From NCBI GenBank assembly GCA_016630955.3, contig CM050000.1, forward strand, positions 496,001-560,000: a stretch of DNA of 64,000 nucleotides. The letters are read 5' to 3'. A program made the position numbers and the translations under genes. Shown piece after piece: positions 22,019 to 32,467 of the stretch. Below the pieces are notes generated by a model. That model was given only the letters and a program-made list of their open reading frames with translations, made no database searches and was not told the origin of the DNA. This DNA comes from Didymella arachidicola (Eukaryota > Ascomycota > Dothideomycetes > Pleosporales > Didymellaceae). Positions within the stretch are counted from its first letter, which is position 1. Every line of letters begins with the position of its first letter.

Positions 22019-22537
22019 TCACCCATCATGGGGATGTGACCAAATGCTTGAGATGATAGCGACTGAATGTCGGGATTCATTGACGATGAGGGAAGCTGGT
22101 ATTGACGGGTTAGAAGGCTGGCTCTACAGATTGGAACCCTGCTCAATGGGTGCGGATTGCTCTGGCAGCGCAAAAGCGTGGAAATTCGCGTTGACGTCGT
22201 ATTCGTTGTCCGAAGCACGCCATGTGGACAGATCCTCGAGTCCAGGCTCAATGGTAGAGCCAGTCTCGTTGTGGAACGAAGTATTCTGGTATTAGGGAAC
22301 GGCATCCGACTGGCTGAAGCCTGCATACGCCAAGGTCATTGAAGGGGCGTAGTGCAAGCCGGTGTTGCTGGGGTAGGCTCCCGCTTGGGTTGTCGGTGCT
22401 AGTCCAGCGCAGTGCGAAAAGGTATGTCTGAGGGATGTTAAAAAAAACAGGACTTACAAAGGGTCGCCCCGGAGTTGGATATCGTCTGTGGGATCGGAAG
22501 TCGCGGCCGAAGCAGGCGCAGTGTAGGGGTATGACAT
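22019..22537 (-). pseudogene. Minus-strand gene, copy 2, truncated and with stops
   Basis: From ATG 22537 (MSYPYTAPASAATSDP) a very short poly-T intron of about 30 nt (about 22428-22457) joins to HTFSHCAGLAPTTQAGAYP. The frame then meets TAA (after FSQSDAVP) and TAG (after IEQGSNL) before the TGA at 22021..22019. Both stops fit lost Gln codons (VPQYQNTSF and NLQSQPSN). YPSNTGLHYAPSMTLAYAG aligns with VPTNGGLHSDVDLAQQG of copy 1, so the frame is homologous. The zinc-finger region present in copy 1 is absent here. This is almost certainly a dead copy. Confidence 0.55.
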
Positions 22538-22808
22538 CTTGTGATAGACGGTCGATGTAGATCAGAATGTAAAAAGTGGTCTTTCAGAGTTTTGTTGCTG
22601 TAGCTTGGTGTGAATCGAAAGACGAAGAAGTGGACTGAGAGGGGGACGACATGATCAACGTGGAAGGGTACGGATAGGCGTCACGTTTGAGTGACGAATC
22701 AGACCGCGATACTACGCCCTCTCTAGTGTAATACAATATCCTTGCGTACGTGCGGCAACCGTCTCTATGTCTAAATCCTCTTGAACGCTCCTTATCGTCT
22801 TACATGAA
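22538..22808. promoter_or_regulatory. Divergent promoter region, copy 2
   Basis: This lies between the divergent ATGs of copy 2 (22537 minus, 22809 plus). No specific motif was assigned. Confidence 0.35.
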
Positions 22809-24903
22809 ATGGCTTCGAAAGAGCTGTACACTTGCACTGATTGCAAATAAACGTTCCACGCTCTTGGACGATTCAAGTAAGTCAAGACTGGTCATCCATC
22901 TAATCGGGCTTAGTCAGCACGTCAAACTACATGTGAAGCCTTGGGAATGCGAGCATTGCAACAGAGGTTTTGGTCTTCGCGCTGATCTGAATCGACATGT
23001 GAGAGCACGTCATCGTGTTGGCAACGCCAAATTCGAATGTCCAGTGCTTCAGTGTCCGTTCAAGGCTACTAGGAGAGACAACGTTGCCCAACACGTCAAG
23101 AACATCCACAGAATCTCCAGCAAAGGCTTGAGCCAGAAGAAGCAGTTGGCTGGAGGTAGACAAGTAACATCGATCAACAATGGAGACAACACAGAAGCGT
23201 CGCCTGGATATACTTGGCTGGATCTTATGGAAGCCGCGAGTACGGGCGATCTAGTAGTCCTTCGAAAAGTTCTAAATGCAGGTGTCGAGATCGATTCGCA
23301 AGCAGACGACGGGCATACCGCTTTGCATTGTGCTGCACGCGCTGGCCAGGACGAAGTTGCCCGTGCCATACTAGAACTTGATTCGCCCCGCTGGAACCAA
23401 AAGTCGGATTCCTTCTGGTGCTCGGTATTACAGGAGGCTATCGGAGGGAAGAGTTTGGGATGTTGTCAGTTGCTACTCAGATCGCCCGTCATCAAGGATT
23501 CCATGACAAGGGTGAAGACAGGACTTGTGGAGCACTTCTCCGGCCCTTTGCGTAGGACCAAATTGGAGAGCAACGAAGCATGGGCACATATAGCGAATCT
23601 TGCGATTCTAGCGACTCGGTCCAATGACAGAGGAACTGCCGAGTGCATCCTTCAGTCCCTTTTTCATGAGTCAGTCGGTCAGCAGGGGGACCACATCCTC
23701 GAAGGTATCAGGCAAAGTCTTGCTCGACTGATGGCAGTTGACGCCGCAAAGAGAGGCCTATTCTGCATACTCGAAATGCTCGGAGTATGCTGCCCAGCTG
23801 CCCTCTCCGGCAGTCAAACATATCAAGACTGTCCCTTACGCACTGCGACAGCCTATAATCGGGTATCTTGCGTGCAATGGCTACTGAGACACACGCGTGC
23901 GGTCAACGACCAAATACCTCTCGCCTTCCAGAAGGCCGCAAAGTTGGGCTTCAAAACGATAGTTGAAATTTTCCTCGAAGACGAACCTGGTCTTTGTCCC
24001 AGCGTGAGGAATCGTTACGGACGGGCTGCTCTTCACAAAAACGCGGTAGAGAGTGGGGATGCCGAGACTGTGCAAGTGCTGGTCGATTTTGCATCTACCG
24101 ATGTCAACATCACGACAAAGAACAGCTGGCGAAAACGTGAAACCGCGTTACAGCTCGCGGTCGGTATGGGCAACCTAGAGATTGTGAAGATCTTACTGCG
24201 CTGTAAAAGAATCAATATCTCTTGGGAGGATCCTGAGGACCGAACAGCTTTATCACTTGCGGTGTTGCATGGTCTAGTCGACATTGCTACAGCCCTGCTG
24301 GAACACGGAGCCAAAGAGGATCGAGCTCTATTTCAAGCGTTTTGGAACTGGGATACAAGCATGCCTGTGGTCCGAGTGATACTTCGGTACATCGAACGAG
24401 ACTCCAACGCAAACTTCGATTGGTCGAGCATTCAGACACGCACACATCTTGGAGAGTTCCTGTTCAAGATGAAAGGCTACCGTTACAAGGATGTGTATAT
24501 ATCACAGAAGTTTGGGCGAACGTACTTGATACCCATTGCAGTAAGGGAGAGAGACATCGACCTCTTGCGACTTCTGCTCGGTTTGGACTCTGTAACGGTG
24601 GGTTATCTCATTGAGAGAATGTACGGTAGTTGGTCTTGGACTTACCAGACACCACTCAATTACGCCAGGAGTAGAGGCTACACTGACATCGCAGATCTTC
24701 TATCCGCCCGCGGAGCAGTCGATGAGGTCTATGACCCTCACGGGTACATGGCCGTCGAGGAGAGGGAGGAGGCACTCAGGTTGGCAGCCAAAGACGACAA
24801 ATCCACACAACCCGCACAGGAACAACCTCCTCTGTCCGAGGTAAGCAGAGAGACACCAGGAATCAAATTGCAGGAGGAATTTGGCAGTGATCCTGAGCTC
24901 TAA
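22809..24903 (+). pseudogene. C2H2 zinc-finger/ankyrin protein, copy 2, with nonsense codons
   Basis: By homology with copy 1 the gene starts at ATG 22809 (MASKELYTCTDCK). It hits TAA at 22848..22850 and continues TFHALGRF to a 37-nt intron (22877..22913), then NQHVKLHVKPWEC. Without the stop this is a perfect C-x2-C-x12-H-x3-H finger, so TAA most likely replaced a CAA. A second finger (WECEHCNRGFGLRADLNRH) and a third (CPVLQCPFKATRRDNVAQH) follow, then a long ankyrin region of about 550 residues (DDGHTALHCAARAGQDEVAR; RTALSLAVLHGLVDIATALL). The TAA at 24901-24903 is probably also premature: the next codons read EEPDSYVDEYVD, matching AEPYSYVDKQIS in copy 1. The ~700-codon body is otherwise open. 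A shorter protein starting inside (for example ATG 22804 in the other frame) cannot be excluded. Confidence 0.65.
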
Positions 24904-25774
24904 GAAGAGCCCGATTCGTACGTCGACGAATACGTTGATCCACGAAGCATCTGGGCCGAAGAATGAAAGAGGGAAGCAAGAGACAACGTCGGGAATGGGG
25001 GCGTCGGTAGAAGGGCATTCTCATAGCACACGAATACAAAATGCACAAACGTCTTTCTCTACTCTTGTCAGATCTCCTTTTAGTCATCTATACAAGATAA
25101 AGAAGTATGTATAACATAGAAGACTACGTCTGCCAACGTAAAAACAGTAAAATAAAGACGCAAATGAGCACAATATTAGCAGACAGGCACTTACACATTA
25201 TAAGAATGTAAAACGCACAAACACCCTGCTCTGGTCATATCAGACCTGTCTTGTTCATTTACCTAAAGCATGTCCGCACTACAACTAAGGGCTACAAGAC
25301 ATGAGACAACGACGCAAATGAGCAGACCAATAATGTACAAACACTCCCTCTGCTCTTGCCAGATTTCGCTCGTTCGTCTATTTACAATCTAGAACAGCAC
25401 ATCCTTGGACATAAAAAGCCTGAAGCAACGACGCGAATGAGCACAAGTTTAGCAAGAGAAGCATAGATACCAAACGCACAAGAACCTGAAAAGCCTAAAA
25501 CAACGACGCGGATGAGCACAATCTAGCAAGAGAACAAAAAACTTAACACACAAGAACATACAGTGCGCAGACAACTTCCTCTGCTTCTACCAGATCTCAC
25601 TTATGCATGTATCCATAGCATATCCACACCACATCTGCCAACCAAGGAGCATGAGATCGCCGCGAATGAGTATAGTACCAGGGGAAATCACGTAGCACAA
25701 TCAAACACATACACTGCACAAAACCTCCACCACAACAAATTTCCATTCCTCTACTTTTCAATTCTACCATCCAC
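24904..25774. repeat. Degenerate tandem repeat, unit roughly 75-150 bp
   Basis: Starting in the 3' end of the copy 2 ankyrin gene, a composite unit recurs with drift. One part reads ACAACGACGCAAATGAGCAC (near 25160, 25306, 25427, 25501, and weakly 25655). A second part reads CACAAACACTCCCTCTGCTC followed by TTGCCAGATC (near 25040, 25210, 25340, 25565). Spacing is irregular. No ORF spans it. Confidence 0.6.
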
Positions 25775-27809
25775 CTACCGCCCAAAGCTAAACCACCCCT
25801 TCTTAACCTTCGGCCTCTCCTCCTCCATCTCCTCCACCGGCTCGGGCTCAGGCTCAGGCTGCTTGGCCTGCTGCCTCCCGGGGTACTCCACATAATTCCA
25901 CGCAACATCCAAAAACAGCGGCTTGACCGGCACGGGCTTGAGCTTCGGCGGCCAGGTGACGAGGTTCTTGAGGTCGACGGAGCCGGAGGATGGGTACTCG
26001 TTTAGGCGCTCGACGACAGGGGCGGCGTTGGATAGGCCGGTTTTGGAGGTGGCGGAGAGCTGGGATAGGGCGACGACGCCGCGGTAGTGGGAGGTTAGGT
26101 TTTCGAGGGTGGTTTTTAGGGTTGAGGCTTGGTGGGCGGAGACGGCGAGTTTGGTGGCGGTCGAGGGGGTGGGTGTTGAGTTTGGGGCTGATGCTGCTTG
26201 GTTGGATAGAGAGAGGGCGCGGCTGCAGAGCGCGAGGGCTTGCTTTGGGGCGGCGAGGAAGGCGTGCGAGTGGGAGAGGTTCAGGCATTTCAAGGCCTGG
26301 AAGTAGGCGCGCTGGCCGTCGAGCTCGGCGATGAAGCCGGTGTCGCGGGCTGCACCACGGAGGTCCTTGATCGAGTCGATGCTCTGCAGAATGGCGTCGT
26401 ACAGAGCAACGCGCTCTCGTAGCCTGGCGAGCTTGCGTCCTGTAGGCTCCTCACGCTCGGCCCACTCTTTTCCGTCCTTGCGCGGCCGCCTAGGCTTCTG
26501 GGGTGGGTTCGGTGCGAATGCGAGGCCGTCGTCTGTGCCGATGAGCACTCTGTTCCTGCCAATGCGCCACGAGATCAGGTCGTAGTTTACGGCGAGGTTG
26601 GTGACACGCAGATCCTGCATGCGCGCATCTCCCTCATCGACGCCCTCCTTCTCCAGCTCCTCGATGGCTCTCCTTGTAGCGTCGACGGCGTCCTGGCTTG
26701 CGATGAGAATGTCGTCGTAGGCGTTGGCACGGTCTTTTGGCGAGGATGCGCTGGACTGGTCGAGGTTGCTGGATGCAAACTCGATCGAGGCGAGGGCCTG
26801 GCCAATGGCAGCATCGACGATATTGGCGGTGCGGCCGCGCCAGGTGATCTGGGAGCCTGTAAAGATTAGTATCTGAATGTCACTTCCAGTCAGAAGACCT
26901 ACTCGACGCCGTGGCCTCCTCCTCCTGCAGCGCTGAAGCATCAACCTTCTGCACTGCCTTCGAGAGCTGCTCGTCCTTGGGAAAGTACTTCCTGGCAACA
27001 ACGGGCACACCAACAGTGCGAGGGATGCGGTTTTGGTAGGCGGCGTAGCGGATGCTGGGGTCAATGGTACCAGTGAGGACGTCCTTGAACAGGTCCTTCT
27101 TGGTGGCCTTGTGCAGAGCGCTGTACAGAACCCTGGCCGCAGCGAAGTTTGTCAAACAGGCATCCCAGCGCTGGGGAGAGGCACTCTTGGCCTTGACGCC
27201 CTCGGCCTGCTTCTCGAACTCCTGCGCGCCGGCAAGAGAATACACATATGCCTTGGCCTCGAGCACGTCCGTCTCTGTGGCGCCGCTGGCCGAGTCTGAC
27301 AGCAGCGTGACGACCTCCTTGGCGCTCTGGACGGCCTTGTGCAGCCGCGAGATGATGTGCTGGCGGGTCGAGCCGGTGATGTTCTTGTCGGCGTTGTCCT
27401 CAGAGTGGAGGGCCTTCATGGCCATTGCGTGCGCCCATGCTCGCTCAGACGTGAGGAGGAGGATGTGGAGGAACCTTGGCTATCAGCGAATATCCCCATC
27501 CAATCCCAAGAGTACACACTCAATGTTTTTCGAGATATCCTCGGCCGTCACTGGGGCCTTTGCAGCATATTTGGCATTTTTGGGGGTCGCGCGACCCAGC
27601 TTCTTCTGCACGATGCGCAGGCGGCGAGTCAATTGGGCGCGGTACGTGCTGTAGTCGCCCAGCAGGAAGGCGTCCTCGCGGTACTCGACGACGTACTTTG
27701 TGAGGTCCATGGGGGCGTCGTGGTTGAAGCTCGAGTGTGGGGTAGCAAGTACGGTGTCGTCGCGGGCAAACCTCGGAAGATGGCCGGACGGTCCAAAGTC
27801 GCCTGACAT
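25775..27809 (-). CDS. srp68: Signal recognition particle subunit SRP68
   Basis: Three exons, 27809..27520, 27474..26903 and 26856..25775, with 45- and 46-bp introns, give 647 residues. The N-terminal RNA-binding region shows the family signature LLGDYSTYRAQLTRRLRIV followed by KNIEFLHILLLTSERAWAHAM across the first junction. The rest is helical (TPR-like) up to a Pro/Glu-rich tail ending KKGWFSFGR. Known role: with SRP72 it binds the SRP RNA in the cytosol and supports targeting of ribosome-nascent chains to the ER. The second junction (TASSSQITWRGRTANIV) keeps the frame. The gene is divergent from the PPR gene, with about 250 bp between the starts. Confidence 0.93.
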
Positions 27810-28057
27810 CGCGTTTCTAGAATTTGTCTAGAGGTCATAGACGACCGCACGCGCCATTGCCACCACGCCGCAGCGCAGTCTTTCTTTTTGTACGAGTTTC
27901 TCATTCCTTTGCCTATCTGCATTGCTGGAGTTCCGTCTTGCTTGATCGACCGCCCCTCGCCGCATCTCGAGCATCGAGATAGCTATTGTTCGCCGTCATT
28001 CGAACTGCATATCACTCCAGCTCCCACCACTCTCCTCTCCAGTCTGGGCTCCGGGTG

Positions 28058-31000
28058 ATGCTCGAGCGCGCTTCGTCATGCCTTGAAACCGGCGGCCGTC
28101 AGCTCTTTCGCGCCCCCAAACCAGCTCTGCGCAGTCGCCGCAAGCTGCACTCGACCTTCTGGCACCACGGTGCAAGCGACTTGAGTCTGCCACTATGGTG
28201 GGCCATCAACCCAGCATCCAATGGTGCTGAGACGTCTGCAGCGAGCAGCGAGGGGGCGCCGCTGGACTTCTTGTACCCTGAGCAAACCCTCGCGCTGCTG
28301 AGGAGGCTCTCTGTCCGGAGTGACGCTCAAGATGTCAGACGACAGCAACTGCAACGCACGCCGGTTCGGAGCTATGGCACTATTCGACGGTTTCCTACGA
28401 ATCTGCAATTGGATCTCGACAGGGAGACTGGGGAGCTGGAGGCTGTAGACGCTGCAGAGGCGAAAGAGGCGAAGCGGGAGATGCATGAGCGGTTGATGGG
28501 GTCATCTGCGCAAGAATCTTTGGACGAGTTGCTGCGCAGACAGGAGCCAGGGAAGCAGGAGCTGGCGTGGCAGCTGTACAACGCCATCCCCGCGGCATCA
28601 CCTCCTGATGTTGAAGTGATCATTTCGCTCCTCGAGTACCTCATCGAAGACGTCGAGTCTGCCATACCGACGCGTGTCGTAAAGCTGTTCGAGACGCTGC
28701 CCGACCCAGCGCGAACAGCGTCATCGTTTCGAGCCGCTATCATCGCCCACATCGCCCTGCGAAACATTGGACAGGCAATGAAGCTGCACCGTGCTGCAGT
28801 CTTGAAAGGGCGCTTTGTAGAACACGAGGAACATGTGCCTGATCTTGGAACAGACGTGCTGCTGCGTCGCCTCGTTGCTGATGAGCAGTGGGACCTTGCT
28901 TTCCGTGCCTTTTTCGAATATGTCTGGGAAAGTCGGTACAGCACAAACAAGCAAAGAACAACATACCGCATTCGCTGGGGGCAGCAGACGCTGCCGGAGA
29001 TCTGGCATGAGACCGCCCGGCTCCCAGAGATCAAGGAGCACGTCCAGTCCCTTCTTGTGTACATTCGCGAAAACAGAGATGAGCTCATAGAAGGGACTAC
29101 GAAGAAGAGAGAATATTACATCGCTTTCGTGCAGAGCTTTCTCGCCAACGTCATGGATCGGATCCTGAACGTGCGCAAGCCAAACGAAGACGAGATCTGG
29201 GACTGGTTCACCAAGCTGTTCGAGGACATCACCGCCCTTGGGATACCCCCAGATGCGAGCTACGACTACGCTATAAACAGCATGATGCACCTGGACCGCT
29301 ATCGTGCCTACACGAACCAGCGGAAGATCCATCTCGAGCTTTACCGTAGATATCGCCAGTGGTACCTCTACGAGCGTGTCGATCACCCCAAGTATCGGTT
29401 CAGAACCCTGCCGCCCCAGCTGCCAATGCTGACCGGTGTCATCACCGCCCATGGAAACCACGACAGCTGGCACCGTGTGGCGGATGTGGTACAGGACGTT
29501 CGCACTTTTTACCCCGGCAAACCGCTCTCCATCCCGATCCTGCAGTCTCTGCTGATCATTTACGCTAATCACGGCGATGTCGAGAGTGTAGACAAGTATT
29601 TCGCCGAGTGGCAGAAGCACTACAGAGTCACTGCCAAGCAGGCTCAATCTCTAATCTACGTGCAAGCCCGACGAGCTGATGTCCGGGGTGCACTAGCAGC
29701 GTTCCGCCGAATCCGCTCAGAGCTTGGAATCACCCCGGATCTGCAGATCTGGAACACGCTGCTCCTTACCTACGTTCGTGCGGACGACCTCGATGGCGCG
29801 CTCGAGGCCTTCAACAACGCCCTGGACGCTGGCATGAGCCCCAATATACATACGTTCGGCCCGATGCTCGACATGTGCGCCAACCGGGGCGATATCGAGG
29901 CTTTTGAGTCGCTGTATTCCCGGGCGAAGCAGATGGGGATACCTCTAGACACAGACGTCCGCGCTCGGTCCGGCTACGTGCAGGCCTTTCTCAACGCGGA
30001 CGATGTAGATGCCGCAGAGGACATTGCGCAGGGCATGCTGCAGCAGTGGAAGGCCGGTCTCCTCGCTGGACATCCACTGACCCACACCTGGAACATCATG
30101 ATCCAGTACTATGCTCTCAGGGGAGACGTGGGCAACGGCCGGAGGCTGTACACGCAGATGGTCGAGAACAAGATCCCCATGGACAATGTCACATTTGGCA
30201 GTCTGATGCGCGCTCTGGTCGAGATCAAGCAGACGAACGCGGCATACAAGATCCTCAGGAAGACTCTGCCAGCGAAGAACCTGCGTGTCGAGGCCATCCA
30301 CTACGCGATTGTCATGACGGGATTCCTGAAGGAGAAGCAGTACGACTTGGCACTAGAGGCGTACGAGCGCATGGTGGAGCGCAACGTCAACCAGACCGTC
30401 AGTTCGCGTCAGGCCGCTATCAACACCGTTGGTATGGCTGAGCTGGTCAGACTGCTGCGCTCGAAAAACACCGACCCTCAACAGCAACTCAGATACGTCG
30501 AGAAGCTCCTCCGCGACATGATGACGAGTGGCGACGTTGGGCAAGACGTTGCGCACCGTCAACCGACCCACAACCGCTTCTTCGACACGCAGGCCCAGTC
30601 CATCGTCCCGGCATCCTACTACGGACTCCTCATCACGCTCTACAACACTCGAGGTGCATACGAGATCTGCAAGGAGCTCTTTGCGAAGGCGGAGGACTCC
30701 ACGGATGCCGAGGCATTTGAAGCCCCAACGACGTTCCTGACGGCGATTATGGAGGCTCACTACCGAGCCAAGGAGTGGAACGACGTGCAGAAGTGCTGGG
30801 ATCTCATTCGCCAGTCCTCGTCCAAGCTGGTCAAGACGTTCCAGCAAGTCATGAACCCAGCGCCAGCAGACGACGAGGGATCCACGTCCTTGACAGACGG
30901 CCTCGCAATCCAGCGCTTCGAGGAGTCTCGCATTGCAATCAACCGCCGCCAGGTCATTGTCAAGGCAACACGCATCTACATCCGCTCGCTCATCAACCGC

Positions 31001-31495
31001 AAGAAGTCGGTCAAAACCGAACGCATGCTACTCGGCAAAGCACAACGCACGATCCGCGACCTGCTCGTCAACGGCTTCGTAATCGACAACTTCACGTGGA
31101 ACGAGTTCATCGTCGCGCTCGCGCAAAACGGGCAGATCGTCGCGGCCTTCAGCATCGCGGAAACCTACCTGATGCCGCGGTTCCCCGGGTGGCGCCACCT
31201 GCACCCGTACTACGTGCGGCAGGACCGGCAGGGCCACCAGTACATGGAGCTACGGCACTTTGACATCAAGCGCAACAGCGTGCTGCCGCGGTACAAGACG
31301 CTGGTCGTGCTGGCCAAGGCGCTGGCGGTGGTCAAGGAGGATGAGCGGAACGGGGTGGGGTATGTGGAGAAGGAGGGCAGGTGGGCGAGGGAGATTCTGG
31401 AGGAGAAGGCGCCCAGTGTGTGCAGGGCGGTGGAGACGATGCCGAATAAGCCGGATGATCCGATTCAGAAGAGGTATCTGCATGAGTATGTGTAG
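28058..31495 (+). CDS. Mitochondrial pentatricopeptide repeat (PPR) protein
   Basis: A single exon of 1,145 residues starts from ATG 28058; the frame is open further upstream but lacks an ATG there. The N-terminus (LERASSCLETGGRQLFRAPK, then RSRRKLHSTFW) is basic with few acids, a mitochondrial presequence. The middle carries PPR helical hairpins, for example PDLQIWNTLLLTYVRADDLD, MSPNIHTFGPMLDMCANRGD and THTWNIMIQYYALRGDVGNG (about residues 560-790). The size and layout resemble the long fungal PPR proteins of the CYA5/Pet309 class, which bind specific mitochondrial mRNAs and support their translation. The exact orthologue cannot be decided by eye. Confidence 0.88.
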   Translation: MLERASSCLETGGRQLFRAPKPALRSRRKLHSTFWHHGASDLSLPLWWAINPASNGAETSAASSEGAPLDFLYPEQTLALLRRLSVRSDAQDVRRQQLQRTPVRSYGTIRRFPTNLQLDLDRETGELEAVDAAEAKEAKREMHERLMGSSAQESLDELLRRQEPGKQELAWQLYNAIPAASPPDVEVIISLLEYLIEDVESAIPTRVVKLFETLPDPARTASSFRAAIIAHIALRNIGQAMKLHRAAVLKGRFVEHEEHVPDLGTDVLLRRLVADEQWDLAFRAFFEYVWESRYSTNKQRTTYRIRWGQQTLPEIWHETARLPEIKEHVQSLLVYIRENRDELIEGTTKKREYYIAFVQSFLANVMDRILNVRKPNEDEIWDWFTKLFEDITALGIPPDASYDYAINSMMHLDRYRAYTNQRKIHLELYRRYRQWYLYERVDHPKYRFRTLPPQLPMLTGVITAHGNHDSWHRVADVVQDVRTFYPGKPLSIPILQSLLIIYANHGDVESVDKYFAEWQKHYRVTAKQAQSLIYVQARRADVRGALAAFRRIRSELGITPDLQIWNTLLLTYVRADDLDGALEAFNNALDAGMSPNIHTFGPMLDMCANRGDIEAFESLYSRAKQMGIPLDTDVRARSGYVQAFLNADDVDAAEDIAQGMLQQWKAGLLAGHPLTHTWNIMIQYYALRGDVGNGRRLYTQMVENKIPMDNVTFGSLMRALVEIKQTNAAYKILRKTLPAKNLRVEAIHYAIVMTGFLKEKQYDLALEAYERMVERNVNQTVSSRQAAINTVGMAELVRLLRSKNTDPQQQLRYVEKLLRDMMTSGDVGQDVAHRQPTHNRFFDTQAQSIVPASYYGLLITLYNTRGAYEICKELFAKAEDSTDAEAFEAPTTFLTAIMEAHYRAKEWNDVQKCWDLIRQSSSKLVKTFQQVMNPAPADDEGSTSLTDGLAIQRFEESRIAINRRQVIVKATRIYIRSLINRKKSVKTERMLLGKAQRTIRDLLVNGFVIDNFTWNEFIVALAQNGQIVAAFSIAETYLMPRFPGWRHLHPYYVRQDRQGHQYMELRHFDIKRNSVLPRYKTLVVLAKALAVVKEDERNGVGYVEKEGRWAREILEEKAPSVCRAVETMPNKPDDPIQKRYLHEYV

Positions 31496-32460
31496 GCTGT
31501 ATGATAGTGTATGTAGATGGAAATTTCGATGTTGATAGTACGGTAGCACGTGGGTAGATAAAGAGTGGTCTCGATGAAAGCAGCTGTATCACAGACTGTA
31601 TCACGATTCTGGAGCTCATGTCAGGCAACGCCGGCATCAGCGTGGAGCCCGTACGTAAGGCACTCCACTCGTCAGCTTCTTCTTGATTACCCATCTCGAC
31701 TCGTCGAATGAAGTCTCATTATCTCACCAAGACCATCGTTTGCGTTGGCTCTTATCGAGCCTCCAATCGCCAGCCCCAGATCTCGTCCTCGCGAACGGTA
31801 CAGTCTCTGCTATCGCGACATCCCCCAGATTGTAGATGTACCGAGAGTGATTGGCCAATCGATGGTGCTCGCACAGGCAAATGAACGCGCAGGGCGTTCT
31901 GCCGTTGTGGGGCTAGCGTATCGTTTTGCCCCTGAGGCGACTGACGGCGCTGAAGCGACAGGGCTGGAGGCTCAGCGGGTAGCGCGAGCCACGGGTCGAT
32001 GGGTCTCGCGGTTGGAGAGAAGAATAGGGTTTGGATGGATGGAGGGGGATGCAAGGCGGTTGAGGTGGAATAGACGTGCCACGTTGAAATTTTTTTGGTT
32101 GTCGCTGAACTGTAATTATGTTTGGCAGAATGCGATGGCGCTCGTACCACGAACAGAAACAAACGTCTCCGCTCGAAGCGGACTGGGCGTTGAGGTGATG
32201 CAGGAACCAATTAGCAGAAATTGGGATGGGTGGGTATCGATAGACAGCATGCTAGGGGTGATAGCCTTGCGCTGTGGATAAGGGGCGGCAGGGTCAAGCT
32301 AGATGGAAGCAGAGGATGAGTGGTGCAGGCAAATACTCGGGCGGTGCTCGTGGTGCTGGACAGCTGTGTCTAAGACTCGTTGTAGCTCGTTCTCGTTTTC
32401 TAGGATACACTCTTTTCGATTCGCCGCTCGTTGTTTGTTTTGATACTCGCTCTCTACGTC
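31496..32460. other. Intergenic upstream of the GATA gene
   Basis: Frames of 150-180 codons occur on both strands at 31745-32281 without any recognisable domain; I do not support them as genes. A possible ATG at 32314 (MSGAGKYSGGARGAG) could belong to a 5' exon of the GATA factor, but no joint is proven. Confidence 0.35.
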
Positions 32461-32467
32461 TTTCCCC

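Larger units (their letters stand above)
21870..24990. repeat. Tandem duplication, copy 2
   Basis: Second copy of the unit described at 17950-21666, in the same orientation. It is about 0.6 kb shorter, mainly because the zinc-finger end of the minus-strand gene is missing here. Confidence 0.65.

Noticed and set aside
7144..24903. Reassigned genetic code in which TAA/TAG mean glutamine
   Set aside because: All conserved genes (MCM3, EF2, PMS1, ERG5, SRP68, eIF5A) end normally at TAA, TAG or TGA and have no in-frame stops; only accessory genes are affected.
31745..32281. 178-codon plus-strand frame and 152-codon minus-strand frame
   Set aside because: They overlap each other, show no domain, signal or splice features, and look random.
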